NCBI GenBank assembly: GCA_902786595.1 | Contig: CADADB010000005.1 | Coordinates: forward strand, 80,378 to 144,377 | Source of the DNA: an uncultured Bacteroidota bacterium | GTDB taxonomy: Bacteria > Bacteroidota > Bacteroidia > Bacteroidales > WCHB1-69 | Length of the DNA stretch: 64,000 nt | Direction of reading: 5' to 3' | Part shown: piece by piece, positions 41,755-50,663 of the stretch | How positions within the stretch are numbered: position 1 is the first letter of the stretch | Layout of the letters: every line of letters starts with the position of its first letter | Position numbers and translations under genes: made by a program | Notes under the pieces: generated by a model | What the model saw: the letters and a program-made list of their open reading frames with translations, nothing else | Databases searched by the model: none | Told to the model about the DNA's origin: nothing

Positions 41755-42861
41755 TTATAAAAAACAATTGGAACACATTATTTCATCTCCAAGAATATCT
41801 ACGAGTGTAGTACTCTTGTTTTGCTTGCGGTTTTCTTCCTGGCGCTTGATAATGTCAAGCTTGATTTGGCGCACGCGTTCTGGTCTGCACAATTCAGCTA
41901 GACTCTCATTCTGATTCCACGTATAACCGTCTTTTTCAAACTCCATTGCCTTTTCGTAAAGGTCTGGGTGTTGTTCAAAGAGCCAGATCCATTCGATTTT
42001 CTGTTGGAAGAAACAGAAGTAGCACCCCGAACGGCTTCGACAATAGGTTCCAGTTCTTCCGTCAATTTCAAATGGGATTTCCTCATAATATGCTGGAACA
42101 CCAACGCCACTCTCGCGAAGCAACCGAAAGATGTCCTCTTTCACAAGAACATCTGTATTGTCAAGCAACGGGAACTTATCTAATTTGCCTACCGGGTAGT
42201 CTGTGGTTTTTAAGAAAGCAAAGACCACATGATTAAAAAGCTTTATGTCAAAGTCCAACAGGGCATTCAACTTTTTTGAAAAGTAGAAATGCTTTGATAT
42301 TGGCTTTGAAGCAGTTTCCATAATCTCATCTTTTAAAAAGTTATTGGGACAGAGCAAATCATATAATGATATAAACTGTTCCAGATTGTCATTATTCAAC
42401 ACCTTGTTTATGACATCCAAACTCCAGATATTTTTCCTAAAAGGGAAAACAGCCTGAATGTTGGGTTTAGATGATATGTATCCATCCCTGTCTTCATCAC
42501 CACGGATGCCGACGTATGAGATAGCCATGTCATCACCGACATACTTTTCAAATTCTGCCAATTTCATCTTTTGAGTACACCATCGCGCTTGCGGTGATGG
42601 AAGAAAACCACCCATTGCTTTGAGGAAATGATGGAATGGCGTCGGCTCTGAGCTACCTTCAGCAGCTCTTAACCTTACAATCTTTCCTAAATAAGTTTCA
42701 AGACGTCTGATTAGATCTTCAGTTTCTTCCAACTCGCACCCTGTATCTGAATTATAGTATTCAATTTTCAATGTTGGATACTTTTGTTTCAGATATATGG
42801 AAAGTGCTGCGCTGTCTTTTCCACCTGAAATACCTAATATGTGTCTGACGCTATTGTTCAT
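41755..42861 (-). CDS. sspD: SspD/DndC-like PAPS-reductase-family ATP pyrophosphatase
   Basis: The product is 368 aa. The PP-loop SGGKDS is at residues 12-17, as in PAPS reductases and DndC. Four Cys likely to ligate an Fe-S cluster or zinc are visible: Cys274, Cys280 and Cys283 in YCRSRSGCYFC, and the C-terminal CSNC (363-366). The family activates the DNA backbone with ATP so that sulfur from a cysteine desulfurase can be inserted. It overlaps sspC by 11 bases. No desulfurase gene (sspA) is in the window, so sulfur is presumably supplied by an IscS-type enzyme elsewhere. The assignment rests on the PP-loop and on the neighbouring SspB- and SspC-like genes. Confidence 0.85.
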   Translation of the reverse strand: MNNSVRHILGISGGKDSAALSIYLKQKYPTLKIEYYNSDTGCELEETEDLIRRLETYLGKIVRLRAAEGSSEPTPFHHFLKAMGGFLPSPQARWCTQKMKLAEFEKYVGDDMAISYVGIRGDEDRDGYISSKPNIQAVFPFRKNIWSLDVINKVLNNDNLEQFISLYDLLCPNNFLKDEIMETASKPISKHFYFSKKLNALLDFDIKLFNHVVFAFLKTTDYPVGKLDKFPLLDNTDVLVKEDIFRLLRESGVGVPAYYEEIPFEIDGRTGTYCRSRSGCYFCFFQQKIEWIWLFEQHPDLYEKAMEFEKDGYTWNQNESLAELCRPERVRQIKLDIIKRQEENRKQNKSTTLVDILGDEIMCSNCFL

Positions 42862-45800
42862 TTGTCATCTTTTTGTTTAATACTTCCAACAACGTGCAAA
42901 TATCCACATTGCTGTTGCCGGAAAGGATTTCGTTAATTTTCGCTTCCAACTCAGAAACTCGCTTTTTGTCCTTTTCGGGCAAAATGTACGTTTGCGTTCG
43001 GATGGTTGCGCCGGTATTCGAGACCATGTCGAAAGAGTAGGCCACATCGTTGTCTGCAATAGTTTTCTTAGAAATGTCGGCATACTTTTCACATTCGCGG
43101 AAAAGGTAAACCAGGTCATCTGCCAATTTGTCCTCCTCATCATCACGCAAAGATTCCAATTTGTGGTCCAAAATCGGGTAGCAGATCGACTGATACCATA
43201 ATGTGCGGTTGTCATATTCCGCCATTACATGATGATAAAACTCTTTCTGCTTGTCGGTCAGCAGATGAAGCTTAACGTTGCTTAGGCGTTGCCGGATTTC
43301 TTCAATATACTCATTGTAATCAGCAGACGATAGTTCCAGGCCATCCACAAGACGAATTTCAAGGCGGTCGATAAGTTGTGCATAGCAAGAACGCAATTCT
43401 CGAATCGCCTGTTGAATCACAATTCCGTATTCTTCAATGTCGGCGTTTCCTTTCAGCTTTTTTGTGAACCCTAAAGCATCTGGCAAGTCTTCGAAGAAGG
43501 CCTTTTCAGGATCTTTGGCTGTAGCCAACACATCGCGGAAGCGCATGGTGGATTTGTGTGTGAACTTGCGGGTTTGCTTGGAGTAATCGTTCAGCTTCTT
43601 GTAAAAGAAAAGGAACGGCTTGATGGTTTCAATAAAGCTCTGCGTTGTAATGTCAAACTCTTCGCCTAAATTCACAAACCGTCTGTATTGGTTGAAGAAA
43701 TCAAGCCGTACACCGTCCACCTCAAAAGCTTTGACCGCATAGTCGGCGGGATGCTTCTGCAACAATTCAAAAAACAACATATCAACGTTGGGGATGTATG
43801 CGCCCCTGTTTGCATCATACAAAGCAAAGTCCTGCCGTTTGATGAACAAGAAAGTCGGTATCCAGAAATCGAGGAAGCCTTGTTTCAGTTTGAACGGCTG
43901 GGAGGACAGAATCTTTATTAATTCTGATATCCTCCGTTGCTTCCCAACAGTGCTTTTCAGAAAACGCATACTCGCATCCCACAAAGTCATTATGCCATTG
44001 TTTGACGGCGCATCAGCAAAACTGATGCCAGTATGCAACCCCGTGTTTTTCAACAACGAATAATAGATGGTTTTCTCGGGCGGGAATTTGTCTTTCTCAA
44101 AGCCCAAATCCTCCTCGTTATAGCGTTTAACAAGAGCCTCCAGGTAATTCTTTCGAGCCGATGAAATGGCTCCGCTTAATTTGTGCCGGTTGAACAATTC
44201 ATTGTGCATGACAGGCGATTGGCAATACACCTCGTCGCACACCGTGGAGAGCAATTTGTTGAAATCTCTGTGTGATGAAACATTTTGCTTTTCCCCTTTG
44301 AAAATCCAAGTTACGCGGTTTCTGTAGGCAAAAAGATTGTCACTCACAGCTTTGTTCAATAGAGTTTCCTCGTATTCCTTCAATTTCTGTATCTCGCCGT
44401 ATGCAACACGGTCTGCATTCTTGTCTATCAACACTTTAGTGAGTATATACTCGTATTTCTTGATGTTGTAGAGATGGTCAATAATCTCTTCCGTGTTGTT
44501 GAAATAAGCGTAAATCACAGCGTGTTCTGTGTTTGCACTTGTTTCCTTGATGGTGTCAAGCGCATTTGCGTTGGCAGAAAAAATCAGCTCTATGTATCCG
44601 TCAATATCGCCTGAAGGAGTCATGTCAACCGCGTCTTCTCGGATTTCATATTCAAAGTAACGTGGCGTGCCTTTGTGGTAATAATGCGCCTTGACTGGTG
44701 AAATACGACTGTTGATAAATTTTCGAAGGTCGTCGATGAAAGAGACCGGCCTTGCCACTTGAGTACTTGCTCTTCGGATTTCAAATTCCAAATCAATGTC
44801 GGTCCCTTCGAAAAGTAAAAGCCGTTGTTTGTATTCAGCATATCGGATTATTTTGAACCGCATCAACTTGCCAATGATGTTGTCGGCATCTTGAACAGCC
44901 ATCGCCAAGCGCGCATATTCGGCCATTTGCTCCGGCGACATGGCGAAACTTGCGATTCCGAACAAGTTTAACAATCCGATTGCCTTCACGATTTTTATCG
45001 CGCTTGTCAACTGATCTCCGGTTTCCCAATCCAATCCTTCAACTCTTTCGATGGAAACCTGCATTGAGCTCCAACTCATAGAGTCCACATTGGCGTCTTT
45101 CAAGTATGAATAGAAATTGAACACAATGTAGTCATAAACATTGGCCAAATTGTATGTCAGATTCGACTTTGTTTGAAATTCCGTAAGCGAATTGGAGCCA
45201 CGGGCCGCAAGGAACGAGAAAAGCGACCGTTCATTTTGTCCGTAACGCTGAATGGCGGAAGTGACCACGTAAGCAGAAAAGGAGTCTAAAGGATACAATT
45301 GTTGTGCGGTCTCGACGGAAAATGCGTTTGAAACGAATTTTGTTTCTACAGCAAGTTGATAAAGTTGTTTCGCATTTTCGCACACGTTTCGTGAAAAACT
45401 GCCGTATAATTGTTTCGACGCTAAATACAAAAGTTGTTCAACTGGTTCCACGAATGTGATTTCTTTGAACCGGCCTTTCACCTTGATCCATTCGTTTTTC
45501 TGCGTTGCAGTCAGATTTTTGGCGTACGCACCGAAATTCTGATGTAACGTGGTCAAAAGCAAGATGTCACGAGAAGGAACGTTGACAAACTCCGCTAACT
45601 TCTGAAGGAAATACAACTCTCGCTCTGGATTGTTTTTTGCTGCGTGTTCCAGCACTTTGCCAAATTCGTCAATCACGATAAGCAAGAACTTATTCTCTGC
45701 TTTCATTTGGTTGTAGAAGGCTTTCAGTTCATCCAAAATGCTTTGGGAATGCCCGTCAACGTTCAGTTTTCTGCCCAACAAAGTTGAAAGTTCCGAATAA

Positions 45801-46084
45801 TCGCCCACGATGTTCAGAATCTCAAAATCCGCCGTCTCTGAGAGTTTTTTCGGATTCAGAAGCCTTTTTTCTTTGTTGATGCGGCTCATATCGGTCTCTA
45901 AAGCCAACAGGAAAGAAGATTTCCCAGTCCCGTAAGTTCCGATGATGGTAAATGAGTGAATGCCCGAATGAAAGTCATCAATGATGCTTTGAGCCGCCCT
46001 TTGTCCATTGGGCGTAACAACATATTGGACATTCGCTGGAAATCCTTCCTCTAAATTTGCCGATAAACTAAATCCTTTGTTCAT
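42851..46084 (-). CDS. sspC: SspC-like large P-loop ATPase
   Basis: The product is 1077 aa. Walker A GTYGTGKS is at residues 49-56 and Walker B LLIVIDEFGK at 134-143, an AAA/STAND-like N-terminal module. The remainder is long, largely helical and without recognised catalytic motifs. Large ATPases of this type lie between DUF4007 and PAPS-reductase genes in single-strand phosphorothioation (Ssp) clusters and are needed for the modification. The gene overlaps sspB by 17 bases and sspD by 11 bases. Confidence 0.82.
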   Translation of the reverse strand: MNKGFSLSANLEEGFPANVQYVVTPNGQRAAQSIIDDFHSGIHSFTIIGTYGTGKSSFLLALETDMSRINKEKRLLNPKKLSETADFEILNIVGDYSELSTLLGRKLNVDGHSQSILDELKAFYNQMKAENKFLLIVIDEFGKVLEHAAKNNPERELYFLQKLAEFVNVPSRDILLLTTLHQNFGAYAKNLTATQKNEWIKVKGRFKEITFVEPVEQLLYLASKQLYGSFSRNVCENAKQLYQLAVETKFVSNAFSVETAQQLYPLDSFSAYVVTSAIQRYGQNERSLFSFLAARGSNSLTEFQTKSNLTYNLANVYDYIVFNFYSYLKDANVDSMSWSSMQVSIERVEGLDWETGDQLTSAIKIVKAIGLLNLFGIASFAMSPEQMAEYARLAMAVQDADNIIGKLMRFKIIRYAEYKQRLLLFEGTDIDLEFEIRRASTQVARPVSFIDDLRKFINSRISPVKAHYYHKGTPRYFEYEIREDAVDMTPSGDIDGYIELIFSANANALDTIKETSANTEHAVIYAYFNNTEEIIDHLYNIKKYEYILTKVLIDKNADRVAYGEIQKLKEYEETLLNKAVSDNLFAYRNRVTWIFKGEKQNVSSHRDFNKLLSTVCDEVYCQSPVMHNELFNRHKLSGAISSARKNYLEALVKRYNEEDLGFEKDKFPPEKTIYYSLLKNTGLHTGISFADAPSNNGIMTLWDASMRFLKSTVGKQRRISELIKILSSQPFKLKQGFLDFWIPTFLFIKRQDFALYDANRGAYIPNVDMLFFELLQKHPADYAVKAFEVDGVRLDFFNQYRRFVNLGEEFDITTQSFIETIKPFLFFYKKLNDYSKQTRKFTHKSTMRFRDVLATAKDPEKAFFEDLPDALGFTKKLKGNADIEEYGIVIQQAIRELRSCYAQLIDRLEIRLVDGLELSSADYNEYIEEIRQRLSNVKLHLLTDKQKEFYHHVMAEYDNRTLWYQSICYPILDHKLESLRDDEEDKLADDLVYLFRECEKYADISKKTIADNDVAYSFDMVSNTGATIRTQTYILPEKDKKRVSELEAKINEILSGNSNVDICTLLEVLNKKMTNEQ

Positions 46085-46961
46085 AGTATTTGTCCAACAC
46101 TTGTTTTTTGTCTATTTGTTGCGAAAACTGCAATTGTCTGATTCCAGCCACGTCACTATATGTCAACGCGTCCGAATATGCTTCGGAAAGATACTTCAAC
46201 ATATCGATTACTTCCAACTCGGTCATGCAAAATATCAGACCCAACTCATGCAAAGTATCGTATGGTATGCTGTTGTCGTTCTCCTCTTTTACCGTAAGCA
46301 AAGCAAACAGGAAAATGGCAGGTGTCACTTGTTGTTTGCCCTCGACGTTAAAGAAATAGCGGTTACGTTTGTCCTCCGAACTTTCCGTTTTGTCAGTTTG
46401 TCTGAGCAAATCCAAGTCCATCAGCAGAGTGGAAAAATCCTCGTTCGACTGCGGATTCCGTGGCAAACAATAGTTCAATAGCAGAACGCCAACATCCTTT
46501 TTAACGGTATTCTCATTAAACAAATTCTCCTTGCCAGCCGCAGCCAATACACGCTTTACAAATCCCACAACTTGCTCTCGGTCAAACTGTCTGCGTTCTT
46601 TTTGAAAGTCAACAAAAAACAGTTTATACAATGAAGCTTCATACGCGTTGATTAACAGAAAATGCAATAGCCACAAAGTACCCAAGTCTTCCACATAAGG
46701 ATCCTTCCCAGTTTCGGAATCAAAGATATAATCGGCAATCCAACTTGTTTCAGTCCCTTTGTTCAGTCCAAAAGACTTATACCAATAGCGTACAGCAGCA
46801 ACCATGTTCTTCCCAACGCCCAAGGAGACAACAGCCTCAGGTGCATTAAAATCTTGATTCGAGGTTACAAAATCGTAACCTTTTTTCAGCCACAACGTCT
46901 TACAGGGAAACGATTCGTGCCCTGAAAAGGTATATTGTTTCTTGTCAACATTTTGCGCCAT
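46068..46961 (-). CDS. sspB: SspB-like DUF4007 protein
   Basis: The product is 297 aa from the ATG at 46961. A longer frame to 46994 would begin upstream of the -7 promoter box (46983-46990), so it is excluded. FSGHESFPCKTLWLKKGYD near residues 12-30 is the DUF4007 hallmark, and EAVVSLGVGKNMV follows. In Ssp systems the DUF4007 protein is the nicking component that marks the site for sulfur insertion in one strand. It is the first gene of the ten-gene operon. Confidence 0.85.
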   Translation of the reverse strand: MAQNVDKKQYTFSGHESFPCKTLWLKKGYDFVTSNQDFNAPEAVVSLGVGKNMVAAVRYWYKSFGLNKGTETSWIADYIFDSETGKDPYVEDLGTLWLLHFLLINAYEASLYKLFFVDFQKERRQFDREQVVGFVKRVLAAAGKENLFNENTVKKDVGVLLLNYCLPRNPQSNEDFSTLLMDLDLLRQTDKTESSEDKRNRYFFNVEGKQQVTPAIFLFALLTVKEENDNSIPYDTLHELGLIFCMTELEVIDMLKYLSEAYSDALTYSDVAGIRQLQFSQQIDKKQVLDKYYEQRI

Positions 46962-46982
46962 TATACAATATATAATAAACCT

Positions 46983-46990
46983 GCAAAGAT
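46983..46990 (-). promoter_or_regulatory. -7 element of the ssp-type operon
   Basis: Minus-strand TATCTTTG, 22 bases before the sspB ATG. No clear TTTG at -33 was found. Because all ten genes downstream are packed without gaps, this may be the only promoter for the 14.5-kb operon. Confidence 0.6.
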
Positions 46991-46994
46991 ACAA

Positions 46995-47425
46995 TTTTTT
47001 TCATTACGCTGTTCTCCCTTGAATGAGAAGTGTATTTTGTTCATTATAAATTGTTTACGGCTGTCTTTGGAATTGCAGGAAACTGATTCGAGAATTCCAA
47101 TTCCTCAACAATTTTTGCTATATCGAACAGCTTGTTGTTTCGGAATCCATGAGAAGTCATGCGTCGTTGTAAAACCCTATTAATCGGCAATCTTCTATTC
47201 AGTTTTCTGAATTGCTGACATCCCTATTTGCCGCATCGTGTAGTTGTACCCTCCCCCCGCAACCCTCACGGCCGGCACACTGCCACAGATGAGACGGACA
47301 AAGAGGATTGTCCGCCCGCGACACCAATGTAACAACGAATTACTGTATGAGCCCTGACCTCAGAAATGCCCTGAACCTGCCCAACCTTCAGCAACATTCA
47401 TAATTCATAATTCTTAATTCTTAAT
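46995..47425. other. Gene-free right edge of the accessory locus
   Basis: The left half (to ~47220) is AT-rich; the right half is GC-rich like xseA. A short minus-strand frame ending with a stop near 47050 reads LPINRVLQRRMTSHGFR followed by ~31 residues. It resembles the HGFR region of tyrosine recombinases only faintly. A near-tandem ttcataattcataattctta run is at about 47395-47430. I see no clear gene or attachment site. Confidence 0.4.
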
Positions 47426-48814
47426 TCAGAATTCCACCCTCGATCTCACTTCTCCGCAATAAAACCTCGTCACCAGACTGTCGCCCTGCGCGAGCACGGC
47501 GGCGTCGGTCACGGCCTTGCCGTCCTTCAGGGTGATGCTGTAGCCGCGCTTCAGCACGTTCTCCGGACTCAGCAGCTGCAGCTTCTCCTCCATGGCCGTG
47601 AGGTCGCGGGTCTTGCGCTTCAGCAGGGCACGGCACTCGCGGGGCAGCCGCTCCTCCACGGTCGCCAGATGCTGCCTCGACCGCTGCAACTGCAACTGCG
47701 TCTCGTTGCCCGCCTCGCGCATCAACTCTCTCAGCCGGAAATTCTGGCTCGTCATGAACTCTTTGCTCTTGAAAACCAGATTCTTGTAGGTGTCGGCGAG
47801 GTTGCTCCGGTGCCAGTCCAGCGCCTTCGGAAGCTTGTACTGCAGGGAGGCCTCCACTTTGAGCATCTCCTGACGGCAGTCCGTGATCTGCTGCTGCACC
47901 CGTTGCACGATGCGACTTACGGCGTCGTCAACCTGCTCGTCGAAGTGACGGAAGGCGGCCAGCAGCGAGAAGGCCACATCGGTGGGGGTGATGAAGTGGG
48001 CGTGCGCCACCATGTCGGTGACCGTCAGGTTGGTGGAATGCCCGATGCCGGTGAGCACGGGCAACGGGAACGTGGCCACGCTGCGGGTCAGCTCGTAGTC
48101 GTCGTAGCAGCTCATCCCCACGTCGCCGCCGCCACCGCGCACGATGACCGCCACATCGAAGTCGTCCTGCCGCATCGCGATCTCCCCGAGCCGCCCCATG
48201 ATTCCCGTGATGGCCTTGTCGCCCTGCAAGATGCTGGGAAACAGTTCCGTACGGAAACGGTAGCCGTACTCGTTCTGCTGCAGCGTCTGCATGAAGTCGC
48301 TGTAGCCCTTGCTGGTTTCCACGGAGATGACCGCCACGCGCTTCGGCAGCAGCGGCATCGGCAGACTACGGTTCCGCTCGAAAAGACCCTCCTTCTTGAG
48401 TCGGGCGATCACCTCCTGACGGTTCTTCACCATCTCCCCGAGGGTGTAGGTCGGCTCGATGTCCTCGATGTGCAACGCCAAGCCGTGCTTCGGACTGAAC
48501 TGGATGGTGGCGAGGCACAGGATGCGGATGTTCTCCTTCAACGGCTCGCCGGTGATCTGCTCGAACCGCCGGTTGATGTCCTTGAAATTGGCGGACCAGA
48601 TGACGGCGCGCATCTCGGTCTTGATGGTATTCCCCTCGCGCTCAACGAGTTCCGGATAGCAGTGACCGCTGTAAGGATAGTAGTTCAGCTTCAGGATCTC
48701 CGCCTTGATGTAATAGGGTCGGGTATAGGTGCGCTCAATCATCTTGTGGATGCTCATGGCCACATCCGACAAGGAATAAACGGTATGGTTGTTGAAGGTT
48801 TCGCGTTCGGACAT
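47426..48814 (-). CDS. xseA: Exodeoxyribonuclease VII large subunit
   Basis: The product is 462 aa. The N-terminal OB-fold (~20-110) has YIKAEI and an R-A-V-I-W-S-A-N segment. The catalytic middle has PKRVAVISVETSKGYSDFMQTL, then VAVIVRGGGGDVG (~245) and GIGHSTNLTVTD (~270), all family signatures. The C-terminal half is a long coiled coil (~300-430). The enzyme degrades single-stranded DNA to oligonucleotides. The small subunit gene xseB is not adjacent within the window on the downstream side. Confidence 0.95.
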   Translation of the reverse strand: MSERETFNNHTVYSLSDVAMSIHKMIERTYTRPYYIKAEILKLNYYPYSGHCYPELVEREGNTIKTEMRAVIWSANFKDINRRFEQITGEPLKENIRILCLATIQFSPKHGLALHIEDIEPTYTLGEMVKNRQEVIARLKKEGLFERNRSLPMPLLPKRVAVISVETSKGYSDFMQTLQQNEYGYRFRTELFPSILQGDKAITGIMGRLGEIAMRQDDFDVAVIVRGGGGDVGMSCYDDYELTRSVATFPLPVLTGIGHSTNLTVTDMVAHAHFITPTDVAFSLLAAFRHFDEQVDDAVSRIVQRVQQQITDCRQEMLKVEASLQYKLPKALDWHRSNLADTYKNLVFKSKEFMTSQNFRLRELMREAGNETQLQLQRSRQHLATVEERLPRECRALLKRKTRDLTAMEEKLQLLSPENVLKRGYSITLKDGKAVTDAAVLAQGDSLVTRFYCGEVRSRVEF

Positions 48815-49093
48815 GCTTTGTAATGGTTATTGGTTATGGGTTATGGGTTATTGAAGGTTTAATGGTTAATGGTTATGGGTTAAGGGTTATTGGTTATTGA
48901 AGGTTTAATGGTTATGGGTTAAGGGTTATTGGTTATTGAAGGTTTAATGGTTATTGGTTATGGGTTATTGGTTATTGAAGGTTTAATGGTTATTGGTTAT
49001 GGGTTATTGAAGGTTAAAGGTTAGAGGTTAGAAGGTTACGAGCTTTAGGACGAAAGTACGGTTCGCCCATTATCAATTATCCATTATCAATTA
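48815..49093. repeat. Higher-order tandem repeats upstream of xseA
   Basis: From about 48823 to 49030 the units ggttattggttatggg and gaaggtttaat alternate in imperfect ~40-46-base cycles. The same ggttatgggttattg motif occurs at 28092-28125 and, inverted, at 19077-19106. A tatcaattatccat run ends the gap. No gene is present. Confidence 0.88.
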
Positions 49094-49675
49094 TCAATTA
49101 AACGTGATGTTTTTCGGAATCTTCAGCCAGTGTTCGTAGGGTTTGCCGAGGCGTTTGACGGCGAGGGGCCAGATCTCTTCGGGGGGTGTGTCGAATATCA
49201 GGGAGTGCGTGGCGGGGGCGACTACCCACATGTTGCGCAGAAGCTCGTCTTCGAGCTGTCCGGGTGACCAGCCGGCGTAGCCCAACAGGAATTTGTGCTT
49301 CAGGTTGGGGATGGCCGCGTGCTCGATAACGGCCAGCAGCACAGGATTGTAGCCCACATAGACGTTGGGGAGCAGTCGGGACGCCTCGGGACAGGAGTCG
49401 AAGTTGTGAAGGAGGAAGACGGCTTCGGTCAGCACCGGCCCACCGAAGAAAATGGGCGTATCGACTTTGATCTCGTTCACCACCTCGCGCACGCTGTGCG
49501 GCAGCGGCCTGTTGATGATCAGCCCCGCCGTGTGCTCCTCTTCGTAGTCCGTCAGCAGCACCACAGAATGGTTGAAGAAGGGGTCGTTGAAGTACGGGGT
49601 GGAGATCAGCAACCTCCCCGCATCCGGCACGATCCCGGTGGGCTCAAAATCCAGAAAATCATTGTACATGTCCAT
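49094..49675 (-). CDS. YqgE/AlgH family protein (UPF0301)
   Basis: The product is 193 aa from the ATG at 49675 (a further ATG at 49669). The frame's first ATG at 49693 overlaps the -7 box at 49691-49698 and is excluded. GRLLISTPYFNDPFFNHSVVLLTDY and GLIINRPL are family hallmarks, as are FFGGPV and LGYAGWSPGQLEDEL. The fold is known but the biochemical role is not; it may regulate transcription. It is divergent from pyrK. Confidence 0.92.
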   Translation of the reverse strand: MDMYNDFLDFEPTGIVPDAGRLLISTPYFNDPFFNHSVVLLTDYEEEHTAGLIINRPLPHSVREVVNEIKVDTPIFFGGPVLTEAVFLLHNFDSCPEASRLLPNVYVGYNPVLLAVIEHAAIPNLKHKFLLGYAGWSPGQLEDELLRNMWVVAPATHSLIFDTPPEEIWPLAVKRLGKPYEHWLKIPKNITFN

Positions 49676-49690
49676 TTCCCAAAATTTGCG

Positions 49691-49698
49691 CAAAGATA
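49691..49698 (-). promoter_or_regulatory. -7 element of the YqgE/AlgH-family gene
   Basis: Minus-strand TATCTTTG, 16 bases before the ATG at 49675. It decides against the ATG at 49693. Confidence 0.55.
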
Positions 49699-49827
49699 CG
49701 ATTTTTATTTTTATCCTAATATGATGCCGTTGATAGCACGGGAAGGAAGTTGTGCTTCCATTTTGAATTTTTTTCTATTTTCGCCGTTTGATAAATTTTG
49801 GATTCTTATCATTGAAACAATCTGATT

Positions 49828-50571
49828 ATGAGATATTTTGACAGTAAAGTGCTGGACAATCAACAGGTGGCTGACGACATTTTTGTGCTACGTGTGGAAC
49901 GCAATGGTGCGGAGGCGAAGGCGGGACAGTTCTATATGTTGAAGAGCTGGGACAAGGAATTGACTTTGATGCGTCCGATCAGTGTCTTCAAAGCGGAAAA
50001 GGATGAACTGTGGTTTATGTACCGCCTGGTCGGAAAAGGCACCCAACGGCTGTCGCTGTTGGAGAAAGGCGCGTCCATCAAGTTGCTGGGACCATGCGGG
50101 AACGGCTACCCCTGCGAGAAACTCTCCGGAAAAGTGGCTGTTGTCGGTGGCGGACTGGGCGTCCCTCCGTTGTGCGAGACTTCCAAGCAGCTGACCCATG
50201 CCGGCGTCACCGTTGATGCTTACCTCGGCTTTCGCGATGTCCTTTTCGGCGTGGAGGATTTTGAGCCGTGGTGCGACAGTATCTTCGTCTCCACCGAAAA
50301 AGGCGAAGAGGGCTACAAAGGTTTTGTCACGGATCTGCTGAAACCGGAAGGATACGATTGTGTGATCACCTGCGGACCCGAAATCATGATGCGCAAGGTC
50401 GCCGCGATGTGCGCGGAAGCCAATGTCCCCTGTTATTGCTCGCTGGAACATCGGATGGCCTGCGGGCTCGGCGCCTGCCTCGGCTGTAGCATCCGCACCC
50501 AAAACGGCATGAAACGCGTCTGCAAAGACGGCCCGGTCTTCCTCAGCACCGAACTGCTGTGGAATAGTTAG
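49828..50571 (+). CDS. pyrK: Dihydroorotate dehydrogenase B, electron transfer subunit
   Basis: The product is 247 aa. An FAD-binding half (LMRPISVF near 47-54) and an NAD-binding half (VAVVGGGLGVPPL, 103-115) are followed by the [2Fe-2S] cysteines Cys212, Cys217, Cys220 and Cys232 with the PyrK spacing C-x4-C-x2-C-x11-C. It passes electrons from dihydroorotate via PyrD to NAD in pyrimidine synthesis. pyrD follows 92 bases later. Confidence 0.93.
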   Translation: MRYFDSKVLDNQQVADDIFVLRVERNGAEAKAGQFYMLKSWDKELTLMRPISVFKAEKDELWFMYRLVGKGTQRLSLLEKGASIKLLGPCGNGYPCEKLSGKVAVVGGGLGVPPLCETSKQLTHAGVTVDAYLGFRDVLFGVEDFEPWCDSIFVSTEKGEEGYKGFVTDLLKPEGYDCVITCGPEIMMRKVAAMCAEANVPCYCSLEHRMACGLGACLGCSIRTQNGMKRVCKDGPVFLSTELLWNS

Positions 50572-50663
50572 AAGTTAGTAGGTAATAAGATCTGCTGGAA
50601 GTGAAGCCAATAGCTAATAGCCAAAAGCCAAAGTCTAAGTCTAAGTTTTAAGTCTAAGTCATA
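50572..50663. repeat. Stutter repeats between pyrK and pyrD
   Basis: Short near-tandem runs aatagctaatagccaaaagccaa and agtctaagtctaag precede the pyrD ATG. Confidence 0.6.

Noticed and set aside
46962-46994. Upstream start for the SspB-like protein
   Set aside because: The ATG at 46994 lies before the -7 element, so it cannot be on the transcript.
47050-47200. Tyrosine recombinase fragment
   Set aside because: Only RMTSHGFR resembles the family; the following residues do not, and there is no catalytic Tyr. Kept only as a low-score observation.
48823-49030. Possible CRISPR or origin iterons
   Set aside because: Repeats are low-complexity and irregular, with no spacers and no replication gene.
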